Assembly: GCF_013488205.1 (NCBI RefSeq)
Contig: NZ_CP040908.1
Span: forward strand, 248,001 to 312,000
Direction of reading: 5' to 3'
Source of the DNA: Empedobacter falsenii
GTDB lineage: Bacteria; Bacteroidota; Bacteroidia; Flavobacteriales; Weeksellaceae
Length of the DNA stretch: 64,000 nt
Positions 54,279 through 62,591 of this stretch are shown here, piece after piece. How positions within the stretch are numbered: the first letter of the stretch is position 1; each line of letters begins with the position of its first letter. The position numbers and the translations under genes were made by a program. A model generated the notes under the pieces. That model saw only the letters and a program-made list of their open reading frames with translations. It was not told where the DNA came from and did no database searches.

Positions 54279-55880
54279 ATGGATAAAAAATATTTGAGAT
54301 CGCTAATTTTTAGACATCTCGATGGTTTGGTAACGGCTCCTGTATTGAGCGCTTTGGCTAAAAAAGGAGCTTTGCATTACATTGTCGAGCACAAAACTAT
54401 ACAGTTAGAAGAATTGACAAAAGAATTTCAGGCAAACGAAGGTTATCTAAATGTTGCTTTGCGTGTATTGGCTTCGCAGAATATGTTAGAATATTCGGTG
54501 GACAATGTGAAAGATAATGTCGAAATTCAAACCAATAAATATTCGGATCGCGCATTTACTAATATTGATATTTACCATGATTTAGCTGTTTTTTTGGCAG
54601 AAAATGAGGTAATCAATCAACATGATTTTTCGGATGAGTTTTGTAAAAAATGGATCAAATTATTTGATAAATATAAAACTTATTTGATGACTGCTGATGA
54701 CGAAGAGTTTCTTGAAAAACCTTTGCATTATCAAATTACCAAACATATCGAAGGCGTTTTAGTTGGACCAATTATTGTGCGAATGGGAATGAGCGGTTTG
54801 TTTCATAAATACTTTATGGAAGCCTCTTTCAATCCAGATGAATTTCACAAAAATCCACAAACTTTCGAAAAAATATTGGAAAGATTAACCGAATTAGGTT
54901 GGTTTACTAAACACGAAAAAAACTATAAATTCACCGAAATAGGATTGTTTTTTGCGCGTCGTGCAACATCGTATGGTGTTACAGTTTCTTATTTACCAAT
55001 GTTTGCAAAGTTGAATGATTTACTTTTCGGTTCGCCAACAAAATTGCGTGAAATTACCGATGGTGAAGATGAGCAACATGTGAATCGCGAAATGAATGTT
55101 TGGGGTAGTGGAGGAGCTCATTCCACTTATTTCAAAGTGATAGATGAGTTTATTGTTGATATTTTCAATCGTCCGATAGAAGAGCAACCGAAAGGGATTT
55201 TGGATATGGGATGTGGAAATGGAGCGCTTTTGCAACATTTGTATGATGTGATAGAACGTCAAACCTTACGCGGAAAACATCTAGACGAATACCCACTTTT
55301 CTTGGTTGGTGCAGATTATAATCAAGCAGCATTGAAAGTGACGCGTGCCAATTTAATTAAAAATGATATTTGGGCAAAAGTGATTTGGGGCGATATTGGC
55401 GATCCAGATCGTTTGGCAACGGATTTGAAAAATGATTATTCGATTGAGTTGAGTGATTTATTAAATATCCGAACATTTTTAGATCATAATCGAATTTGGG
55501 AAGATGTAAAAGATGTCAAAACAAATCGAATTAGTGCTTCTACAGGAGCTTTTTCGTTTAGAGGAAAACGATTATCAAACAATGATGTGGAACAAAACTT
55601 ATTGAATCATCTTAAAAAATGGGCGCCTTACGTAGATAAATTTGGTCTGTTGTTGATCGAATTACATACGATTTCTCCAGATTTAACGGCGAAGAATTTA
55701 GGAAATACGCCTGCAACAGCGTATGATGCGACGCATGGATTCTCGGATCAATATATTGTGGAAGTAGATGTTTTTCATCGTATTTGTCAAGAAACTGGTT
55801 TGGTTCCAGATAAAACATTATTCAAAAAATATCCAAACAACGAATTGGCAACTGTTAGTATTAATCTTTTGAAACGATAA
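54279..55880 (+). CDS. Large class I SAM-dependent methyltransferase with duplicated helical domain
   Basis: This 533-residue cytoplasmic protein has two related N-terminal parts. Residues about 1-75 (LDGLVTAPVLSALAKKGALH, then EGYLNVALRVLASQNML) and about 155-260 (IEGVLVGPIIVRMGMSGLFH, then FEKILERLTELGWFTKH) each look like an O-methyltransferase-type winged-helix dimerisation domain. A Rossmann methyltransferase domain follows from about residue 305: GILDMGCGNGALLQHL is motif I, LVGADYNQAALKVTRAN motif II and VIWGDIGDPD motif III. It resembles polyketide-associated methyltransferases of the AprA type, but no polyketide genes are near. It is monocistronic. The methyltransferase call is firm; the substrate is unknown. 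Confidence 0.8.
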   Translation: MDKKYLRSLIFRHLDGLVTAPVLSALAKKGALHYIVEHKTIQLEELTKEFQANEGYLNVALRVLASQNMLEYSVDNVKDNVEIQTNKYSDRAFTNIDIYHDLAVFLAENEVINQHDFSDEFCKKWIKLFDKYKTYLMTADDEEFLEKPLHYQITKHIEGVLVGPIIVRMGMSGLFHKYFMEASFNPDEFHKNPQTFEKILERLTELGWFTKHEKNYKFTEIGLFFARRATSYGVTVSYLPMFAKLNDLLFGSPTKLREITDGEDEQHVNREMNVWGSGGAHSTYFKVIDEFIVDIFNRPIEEQPKGILDMGCGNGALLQHLYDVIERQTLRGKHLDEYPLFLVGADYNQAALKVTRANLIKNDIWAKVIWGDIGDPDRLATDLKNDYSIELSDLLNIRTFLDHNRIWEDVKDVKTNRISASTGAFSFRGKRLSNNDVEQNLLNHLKKWAPYVDKFGLLLIELHTISPDLTAKNLGNTPATAYDATHGFSDQYIVEVDVFHRICQETGLVPDKTLFKKYPNNELATVSINLLKR

Positions 55881-55908
55881 TATTTAAAAAATATATTAAA
55901 TCAAAAAA

Positions 55909-55935
55909 AAGCTCAGCAATTGCTGAGCTTTCTTG
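55909..55935. terminator. Bidirectional terminator after the methyltransferase gene
   Basis: A 22-bp perfect palindrome (AAGCTCAGCA then TTGCTGAGCTT) lies between the converging methyltransferase and coiled-coil genes, with an A run on the left. Confidence 0.8.
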
Positions 55936-55954
55936 GTTAGTCTTGTATCAATAA

Positions 55955-56971
55955 TTAGTTTAGGGTTATTTTTGCTTGACTAATCTTAAATCCATTTTCG
56001 TAAACATTGAACGTGTAAACTCCTTTTTGGAATTCCTCGTTTTCCCAATCAAACGTAATATTTTTTGTTTGTCCGTTTGTGTAATTAAAGTTGATTGCAT
56101 CAGAGAAATTAACTGTATCTCCAGATCTCAATTCAATTTGTCCACCTTGTGCATTTCCATATCTTCCTAAAGTTCCATCAGGATTATAGATAGCAACATA
56201 TAATTTTTTCTCTCCAGATTCTGTTCTCGAATTACGATCTACATCAAAAGAAACACGAATTTTATCAATACGTTTTGCACGTGTTTTTTCAACCTCTTTT
56301 CCGCTATTTCTTACACGAATTCCTTTGATTTGTTGATTAGAAACAGATAAAGTTGAACTTAATTCATTAATCTTTCCTTTCGAAATTGCATTGTCTTTTT
56401 GACGAATACTTTTTTCTGTTTCGTAGTTATATGTTAACTCTTTATTGTTTTCTCTTAAATTGTTGTTGTCTGTTGTTAAAGCAGAATTTTTATTATTTAA
56501 TTCGTCAACACTACGTACAAGAATTGCATTTTCTTTTTGTAAACGCGCAACTTCAGATTTGTAATTTTTTACACTTCCTTCTAAATCGTTGATCATTTTA
56601 CGAGCACGATTCATTTCTTCTGCAGTAGGATTGTCTTTATCTAGAATTTCTTGAATATCTTGATTCTTTAACTGAATCATATTTTCTTTATCGCCCAATA
56701 AATTGTTACGATCTTCAATACGAGCTTTATATTGTGTATAGTCGTTTAAAATCGAATCATATTGTTTACGAATTTGATCTTTTTGACCCGTTTCGTTTTT
56801 AAGGATTTGAGAATTTAAAGATTCATTTTTTTCAAGATTCCCTATTTGGTTTGCTTGATAAATATTATATCCTACACTTCCTGCTAATAAGATTCCGACT
56901 AATGCCAAAGGAACTACTAAACCGTTTTTTCCTTTGTTTGTTGGTTGATTGTTTTCTTCTAATCCTTGCAT
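55955..56971 (-). CDS. Membrane-anchored coiled-coil protein
   Basis: This 338-residue protein has a short cytoplasmic N-terminus, one transmembrane helix (about residues 17-39, GLVVPLALVGILLAGSVGY), a coiled coil of about 170 residues rich in Asn, Glu and Lys, and a C-terminal beta domain of about 110 residues (VSFDVDRNSRTESGEKKLYV, then YTFNVYENGFKISQAKITLN). I know similar unnamed proteins in Flavobacteriia. The layout suggests an envelope spacer or scaffold; no enzyme motif is present. Confidence 0.75.
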   Translation of the reverse strand: MQGLEENNQPTNKGKNGLVVPLALVGILLAGSVGYNIYQANQIGNLEKNESLNSQILKNETGQKDQIRKQYDSILNDYTQYKARIEDRNNLLGDKENMIQLKNQDIQEILDKDNPTAEEMNRARKMINDLEGSVKNYKSEVARLQKENAILVRSVDELNNKNSALTTDNNNLRENNKELTYNYETEKSIRQKDNAISKGKINELSSTLSVSNQQIKGIRVRNSGKEVEKTRAKRIDKIRVSFDVDRNSRTESGEKKLYVAIYNPDGTLGRYGNAQGGQIELRSGDTVNFSDAINFNYTNGQTKNITFDWENEEFQKGVYTFNVYENGFKISQAKITLN

Positions 56972-57141
56972 ATGAATTATTATTTAAGGTTAATTGTTTT
57001 TTTATTGTTTCTAGTGTTAAGAAATTATGATGCCAAAAACTTAGGATGATGTTAAAATGAGGGTTTTTTAACAAATTTTTTCACATTTTAGACCGAAAAT
57101 GAATAATCATGCAGAATTTTATTCTAAATAAATCATAAAAA

Positions 57142-57165
57142 AAGCTCCAGAATAATCTGAAGCTT
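57142..57165 (-). terminator. Terminator after the M16 protease gene
   Basis: Stem AAGCTCCAGA / TCTGAAGCTT (one mismatch) with a 4-base loop; the A run to the left becomes a T run on the minus strand. Confidence 0.7.
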
Positions 57166-57188
57166 ATTTTAATTAATATGAATTGTAT

Positions 57189-59930
57189 TTACTTTTTATC
57201 AAAAGTTCCTGTGTAAACAGAAGTCAATTTATCCAAAGAAATGTACTTTTTGAAAACCTCGTTTACTTGGTTTACATTCAATGCATCTACCTTTTTCTCT
57301 AAATTATCAAATTCATCAAACGTAATTCCGTTCAATAAATAACCATTCGATAAACCTAATAAAGTTCCGTCAGTTCCCAAAGAAGTCGTACGACCGTTTT
57401 TCCAACTTACAATATTTGTTTTCAATTCGTCCGCTGTGAAACCATCTTTCAATGCTTTTGAAACTTCTTCTTTCAATGCTTTTTCAACCGCTTCACGTTT
57501 TGTTGGATTCAAGAATGCATAATATCCCCAAGAAGAAACGTCGTTTTTAGGATCGCTTGGAATCGAAACATAAGAACCTGCGCCGTAGCTGATTCCTTCT
57601 TTTTCTCTTAATCGCATTGGAATACGAGCAGATAAAAATCCTCCACTTCCAATCATTTCATTTGCCATAACCATTGCGGCGTAATCAGCACTTTCACGAT
57701 TCATTTTGAAGTTAATTGACCCAACTGCTGCTGCATTTTCTTTATCTGGAATGTTATAAAGTTTATCCTCTTTCTTCGTTGCTGTAAAAGTTGGATATGC
57801 TTTTTCGTACTTCGATTTGCTGTTCCATTTACCAAAAGTATCGTTCAATAACTTTTCAACTTTCGCTTTGTCATTTGTTCCAACAATAGAAACCACGCCA
57901 TTTTGCGCACCTAAAATATTTTTATAAAAATCAACTAAATCAGCTTGTTTGATTTTCTTCAAATCATCTTTCGTTTCAGCAAAAGAAGCTGTGTAGAAAA
58001 TAGAAGATTTAGGATAATTAGATGTTAAACGACTAATTTCGTTGAAGGCTAATGCTTGCGGATCGTTTGTGTTTGCATCTAAATATGTTACATATTCGTT
58101 CACAGATTTTACTAATTCAGCTTCTGGGAAAGTAGGTTCTGTAATTATTTGACGCACAATATCCATAGTTTTGTCTAATGAATTTTTGTACGTATTAATT
58201 GTTACAGATAAATTTTGTCCTCCAAATCTAAATCCAACCGAAGATTTTAAAGCATCTAATTGATCTTTGATTTGTTCTTTTGTTAGATTCTTCGTTCCAG
58301 ACATTAACAATTCAGCCGTTAATTGACCAATCATTCCTTTATTTGCCAAATCTTTTTCATTCGAAACAGGTAAATTAAACGAAAGAATTACTTTTTCACC
58401 TTTAATTTCTTTATCGATGATTCCATATTTCAGACCATTGTTCAATTTTCCTTCTGCATAATGAGCTTTCAAATTTTTGATCGAAGCTTCAAATGGTTTT
58501 GCTTCTTTTTCAACTGCACGACCTTTGTAGTTTGAAACTAATTCTGTGATTTGTTTATTCGTTAATTCAGTCGGTTTTACACGAATTTCATCTTTCGTCG
58601 GAATAAAAGTTCCAACTGTTCTATTATTCGCTCTAAAATATTTTTCAGCAACACGTTTTACATCTTCTTTGGTTACTTTTTCAATATTATCACGGTACAA
58701 GAAACCTAAACGATAATCACCAGCACCAACAATTTCAGTTAAACCAATGGCATAATTAATTGTATTATTTTTCTGGTTTTCGATGTTTTTCACAATACTT
58801 GTTTTCGCACGCTGCACATCTTGATCAGTATAATTAATTGTAGCAACTTTGTCTAATTCTGCACGAATATCATTTTTCGTTTGCTCGATATTTTTCTCTT
58901 TTGGAATTTCAGTTCCAATATAGAAGAAACTCGCATCGCGAACTTCTGGACTATACGCCCAAATAGAAGCAATTTTGTGTGTGTCAACCAAAGATTTATA
59001 CAAATATCCCGAAGGATCTGAAGTCAAAATATTATTTAAAACATCAATCGCTGCATAATCTTTATCGCTATATGCTGCAACGTGATACATTACACCAACC
59101 GACTGCGAATCTCCTGCACGTTTTACTTCAACAAATTTTTCACCATCTTGCGCTGGTTCAACTGTTAAAATTTCATCTAAAACACGCGTTGGTTTTGGAA
59201 TCGAAGCAAAATACTGATTCACATATTCCATCGTTTTTTTCTCGTCAAATTTTCCAGCAATAATTAAAGTTGCATTATCTGGTTGATAATATTTTTCGTA
59301 GAATTTGCGCAATTGTGGTGTTTTTACACGCTCAATATCTTCTTTAGATCCAATGGTAGATTTTCCGTAATTGTGCCATAAATAGCCAGCAGAAATAACA
59401 CGTTCCATTAAAACACTTGACGGGTCATTTTCACCAATTTCAAATTCATTACGCACAACCGAAAATTCTTTGTCCAAATCTTCTTGTTTAATGGTTGCAT
59501 TAATCATTCGATCAGCTTCCATTTCCAAACTCCAACGTAAATTTTCATCGCTTGATGGGAAAACTTCGTAATAATTTGTACGATCATAATATGTCGTTCC
59601 ATTTGCGCGTCCACCTTTGTCAGATAACATTTTCTTGATATCGCCTAAATTTTTTGTTGATTTAAACAACATATGTTCTAACAAATGCGCCATTCCTTTT
59701 TCGCCGTAACCTTCGTGTTTAGAACCAACATTGTAAACAATATTTACGACAACATTACTTTGTGATTGATCAGGAACCAATAAAACTTGTAATCCATTTG
59801 GTAGTTTGTACTCCTTAATTCCTTCTACTTGCGTCACAAAAGTTGCGCTTCCAGATTTCGTTTGAGCCATTAAGTATGGTGAATTTGCAAAGGCAAAAAC
59901 CAGACATATACTCAGTAAAGTTTTTTTCAT
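57189..59930 (-). CDS. M16-family zinc metalloprotease (insulinase/pitrilysin type)
   Basis: This 913-residue exported protein has a signal peptide (ending YLMAQ, about residue 23) and two M16 repeats. The first repeat holds the inverted zinc motif HLLEH (about residues 82-86) with the third ligand in SLEMEADRM. The second repeat lacks HxxEH, as usual for the inactive half that forms the other shell of the chamber; its RIPMRLREKEGISYGAGSYV segment carries the family's substrate-contact Arg/Tyr. It degrades peptides in the periplasm or at the surface. The ATG at 59930 gives the signal peptide; the frame opens 36 bp upstream and would overlap the divergent E1 gene's open frame. Confidence 0.93.
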   Translation of the reverse strand: MKKTLLSICLVFAFANSPYLMAQTKSGSATFVTQVEGIKEYKLPNGLQVLLVPDQSQSNVVVNIVYNVGSKHEGYGEKGMAHLLEHMLFKSTKNLGDIKKMLSDKGGRANGTTYYDRTNYYEVFPSSDENLRWSLEMEADRMINATIKQEDLDKEFSVVRNEFEIGENDPSSVLMERVISAGYLWHNYGKSTIGSKEDIERVKTPQLRKFYEKYYQPDNATLIIAGKFDEKKTMEYVNQYFASIPKPTRVLDEILTVEPAQDGEKFVEVKRAGDSQSVGVMYHVAAYSDKDYAAIDVLNNILTSDPSGYLYKSLVDTHKIASIWAYSPEVRDASFFYIGTEIPKEKNIEQTKNDIRAELDKVATINYTDQDVQRAKTSIVKNIENQKNNTINYAIGLTEIVGAGDYRLGFLYRDNIEKVTKEDVKRVAEKYFRANNRTVGTFIPTKDEIRVKPTELTNKQITELVSNYKGRAVEKEAKPFEASIKNLKAHYAEGKLNNGLKYGIIDKEIKGEKVILSFNLPVSNEKDLANKGMIGQLTAELLMSGTKNLTKEQIKDQLDALKSSVGFRFGGQNLSVTINTYKNSLDKTMDIVRQIITEPTFPEAELVKSVNEYVTYLDANTNDPQALAFNEISRLTSNYPKSSIFYTASFAETKDDLKKIKQADLVDFYKNILGAQNGVVSIVGTNDKAKVEKLLNDTFGKWNSKSKYEKAYPTFTATKKEDKLYNIPDKENAAAVGSINFKMNRESADYAAMVMANEMIGSGGFLSARIPMRLREKEGISYGAGSYVSIPSDPKNDVSSWGYYAFLNPTKREAVEKALKEEVSKALKDGFTADELKTNIVSWKNGRTTSLGTDGTLLGLSNGYLLNGITFDEFDNLEKKVDALNVNQVNEVFKKYISLDKLTSVYTGTFDKK

Positions 59931-60050
59931 GTATTTATTTTTATAGTTATTAATTGGATGATACAATTCTATAATCTATTCGTTAGACGCAAATTGTATG
60001 GTGTAAGTTACAAATCTTTTGTTAAATTTGTGATGCAACAAACAAAAGAA

Positions 60051-62465
60051 ATGGAAACAAAAGAGGTAAATAAAATTACTTTCGAAGAGTTTAAAAGTCA
60101 AATCATTAATGATTACAAGACGGCTTTTATGTCTCGCGAAGTAAGTCTTTTAGGGAGAAGAGAAGTACTTACTGGGAAAGCAAAATTTGGAATTTTTGGT
60201 GATGGAAAAGAATTACCACAAATTGCAATGGCAAAAGTATTCAAAAATGGAGATTTCCGTTCTGGATACTACCGCGATCAAACATTTATGTTCGCAATTG
60301 GTCAATTAACTGTTGAACAATTTTTTGCACAATTATATGCTTTAACAGATTTAGAGAAAGAACCTTCATCTGGAGGTCGTCAAATGACATCTCACTTCGG
60401 AACACGTTCTTTAAATGAAGACGGTTCTTGGAAAAAATTAACAGAACAAAAAAATTCGAGTGCTGATATTTCGCCAACAGCTGGTCAAATGCCACGTTTG
60501 TTAGGTTTAGCACAAGCTTCAAAATATTTTAGAAATGTTCCTCAATCAGACGAAGATCAACAATTTTCTGTAAACGGAAATGAAATTGCTTTCGGAACAA
60601 TTGGAGATGCAAGTACTTCTGAAGGTCATTTTTGGGAAACTATAAATGCAGGTGGAGTTTTGCAAGTGCCAATGGTTGTTTCTATTTGGGACGATGGTTA
60701 CGGAATTTCTGTACCAGCTAAATTTCAACGTACAAAATCGAATCTTTCTGAATTATTATCAGGTTTCGGAAGAACGGAAGAGGAAAGAGGTTACGAAATT
60801 ATTACTGTAAAAGCGTGGGATTATCCTGCTTTGATTGAAGCGTATACACGTGCAGAGAGATTTGCGCGTGAGCATCACATTCCGTGTATTGTACACGTGC
60901 AAGAATGTACGCAACCGCAAGGTCACTCGACTTCTGGTTCGCACGAGCGTTACAAATCAGAGGAGCGTTTGACTTGGGAAAAAGAATTTGATGGAATCAC
61001 AAAATTCCGTGAATATATTTTAGCATTTGCAGATCATTCGGAAGCAATTATTTCTGCGGAAGAGTTGGATCAATTAGAAGCTGATGTTAAAGCTGAAGTT
61101 AAAGCTTCTCAAAAACAATGTTGGGACGATTATTTGAATCCAATTTTGGATTTGAAAAATGAAGCGTTAGAATTATTGACTAAAGTTGCTTCAGAAAGTG
61201 CAAACGGAGCTTTTATCAATATTGAAATTAGTAATCTAAAATCAAAGAAAAGCCCTTTTAAACGTGATGTTTATGGAGCTGTTCGTAAAGTTATTCGTTT
61301 AACTCGTTCAGAAAATTTAACTTCTAAAACTGAATTAATTTCTTGGTTAGATGTTAAAATGAAACGCGAAGAAGAAATTTATTCGACTAAATTAGTTTCT
61401 GGTACTGCAACTCAAGTTCCACAAGTAAAACCTGAGTTTGGAGAAAATCCAGCGTTAGAAGATGGTCGTGTAATTGTTCGTGATAACTTTGATAAAATTT
61501 TCGAAAAATATCCAAAGGCATTAGTTTTTGGTGAAGATGCGGGAAATATTGGTGATGTAAACCAAGGTTTAGAAGGTCTTCAAGCAAAATATGGAATCGA
61601 TCGTATTTCGGATACAGGAATTCGCGAAGCAACAATTCTTGGTCAAGGAATTGGTTTGGCTATGCGTGGTTTACGTCCAATTGCAGAAATTCAATATTTA
61701 GATTATATCCTTTATTGTTTACAAGGAATTTCTGATGATTTGGCAACTGTACTTTATCGTTCGAACGGAGGTCAAAAAGCGCCTGTGATTATCAGAACGC
61801 GTGGTCACCGTTTAGAAGGTGTTTGGCATTCAGGTTCGCCAATGGGAGGAATTTTGAATTTGGTTCGTGGCGTGAATGTTTTAGTTCCACGTGATTTAAC
61901 AAAAGCCGCAGGTTTTTACAATACATTGATGCAAGCAGATGAGCCTGCAATTGTTGTAGAAAGTTTGAACGGTTATCGTTTGAAAGAGCCTGCACCAACT
62001 AATATTGGTGAATTTACAACGCCAATTGGTGAAGTAGAAATAACGAAAGAAGGAAAAGATGTAACGTTGTTAACATATGGTTCTACTTGGAGAATTGTGA
62101 TGGATGCAGCGAAAGAATTGGAGCAATTAGGTATTTCTGTTGAAGTAATTGATGCTCAATCTTTATTACCTTTCGATATCAATGCAGATGTTGCAAAAAG
62201 TTTGAACAAAACGAATCGTTTAGTTATTGTTGACGAAGATGTTCCAGGAGGAGCAAGTGCATTCTTGTTACAAGAAATTATCGAGAAACAAGGTGGATAT
62301 TTTACATTAGATAGTGCACCATTAACGATTACAGCGAAAGCTCACCGTCCTGCGTATGCGACTGATGGAGATTATTTCTCAAAACCTTCTGTTGATGATA
62401 TTACAGAACAAGTTTATGAATTAATGCGCGAAGCAAAACCAAATGAGTTTCCTGCTTTGTACTAA
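60051..62465 (+). CDS. Fused alpha-beta E1 subunit of a branched-chain-type 2-oxoacid dehydrogenase
   Basis: This 804-residue cytoplasmic enzyme decarboxylates branched-chain 2-oxoacids (valine, leucine, isoleucine catabolism; precursors of branched fatty acids) using thiamine diphosphate. The N-terminal half is E1-alpha-like: SGYYRDQTFMFAIG, SSGGRQMTSHFGTRSLN, and the TPP motif GDASTSEG followed by IWDDGYGIS. The C-terminal half, from about residue 475, is E1-beta-like: VFGEDAGNIGDVNQGLEG, DTGIREATILGQGIGLAM, VIRTRGHRLEGVWHSGSP and a GSTW/DEDVPGGASAF tail. The fusion is common in Bacteroidota. The frame opens at 59958; the ATG at 60051 (METKEVNKITF) is favoured by family resemblance, with 60033 possible. 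Confidence 0.93.
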   Translation: METKEVNKITFEEFKSQIINDYKTAFMSREVSLLGRREVLTGKAKFGIFGDGKELPQIAMAKVFKNGDFRSGYYRDQTFMFAIGQLTVEQFFAQLYALTDLEKEPSSGGRQMTSHFGTRSLNEDGSWKKLTEQKNSSADISPTAGQMPRLLGLAQASKYFRNVPQSDEDQQFSVNGNEIAFGTIGDASTSEGHFWETINAGGVLQVPMVVSIWDDGYGISVPAKFQRTKSNLSELLSGFGRTEEERGYEIITVKAWDYPALIEAYTRAERFAREHHIPCIVHVQECTQPQGHSTSGSHERYKSEERLTWEKEFDGITKFREYILAFADHSEAIISAEELDQLEADVKAEVKASQKQCWDDYLNPILDLKNEALELLTKVASESANGAFINIEISNLKSKKSPFKRDVYGAVRKVIRLTRSENLTSKTELISWLDVKMKREEEIYSTKLVSGTATQVPQVKPEFGENPALEDGRVIVRDNFDKIFEKYPKALVFGEDAGNIGDVNQGLEGLQAKYGIDRISDTGIREATILGQGIGLAMRGLRPIAEIQYLDYILYCLQGISDDLATVLYRSNGGQKAPVIIRTRGHRLEGVWHSGSPMGGILNLVRGVNVLVPRDLTKAAGFYNTLMQADEPAIVVESLNGYRLKEPAPTNIGEFTTPIGEVEITKEGKDVTLLTYGSTWRIVMDAAKELEQLGISVEVIDAQSLLPFDINADVAKSLNKTNRLVIVDEDVPGGASAFLLQEIIEKQGGYFTLDSAPLTITAKAHRPAYATDGDYFSKPSVDDITEQVYELMREAKPNEFPALY

Positions 62466-62485
62466 ATAAAATAGAAAAATTTTCT

Positions 62486-62524
62486 AAAAAGTCCTGTTTT
62501 TTTTTAAAACAGGACTTTTTTTTG
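62486..62524 (+). terminator. Terminator after the fused E1 gene
   Basis: Stem AAAAAGTCCTGTTTT / AAAACAGGACTTTTT with a short T loop and a T run, 20 bp after the stop. Confidence 0.9.
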
Positions 62525-62591
62525 TTATGACATTTTTTGTTCTTAAAAAATGATGTAATATTGAATATTAATAACTTAAATCAATTTACTT

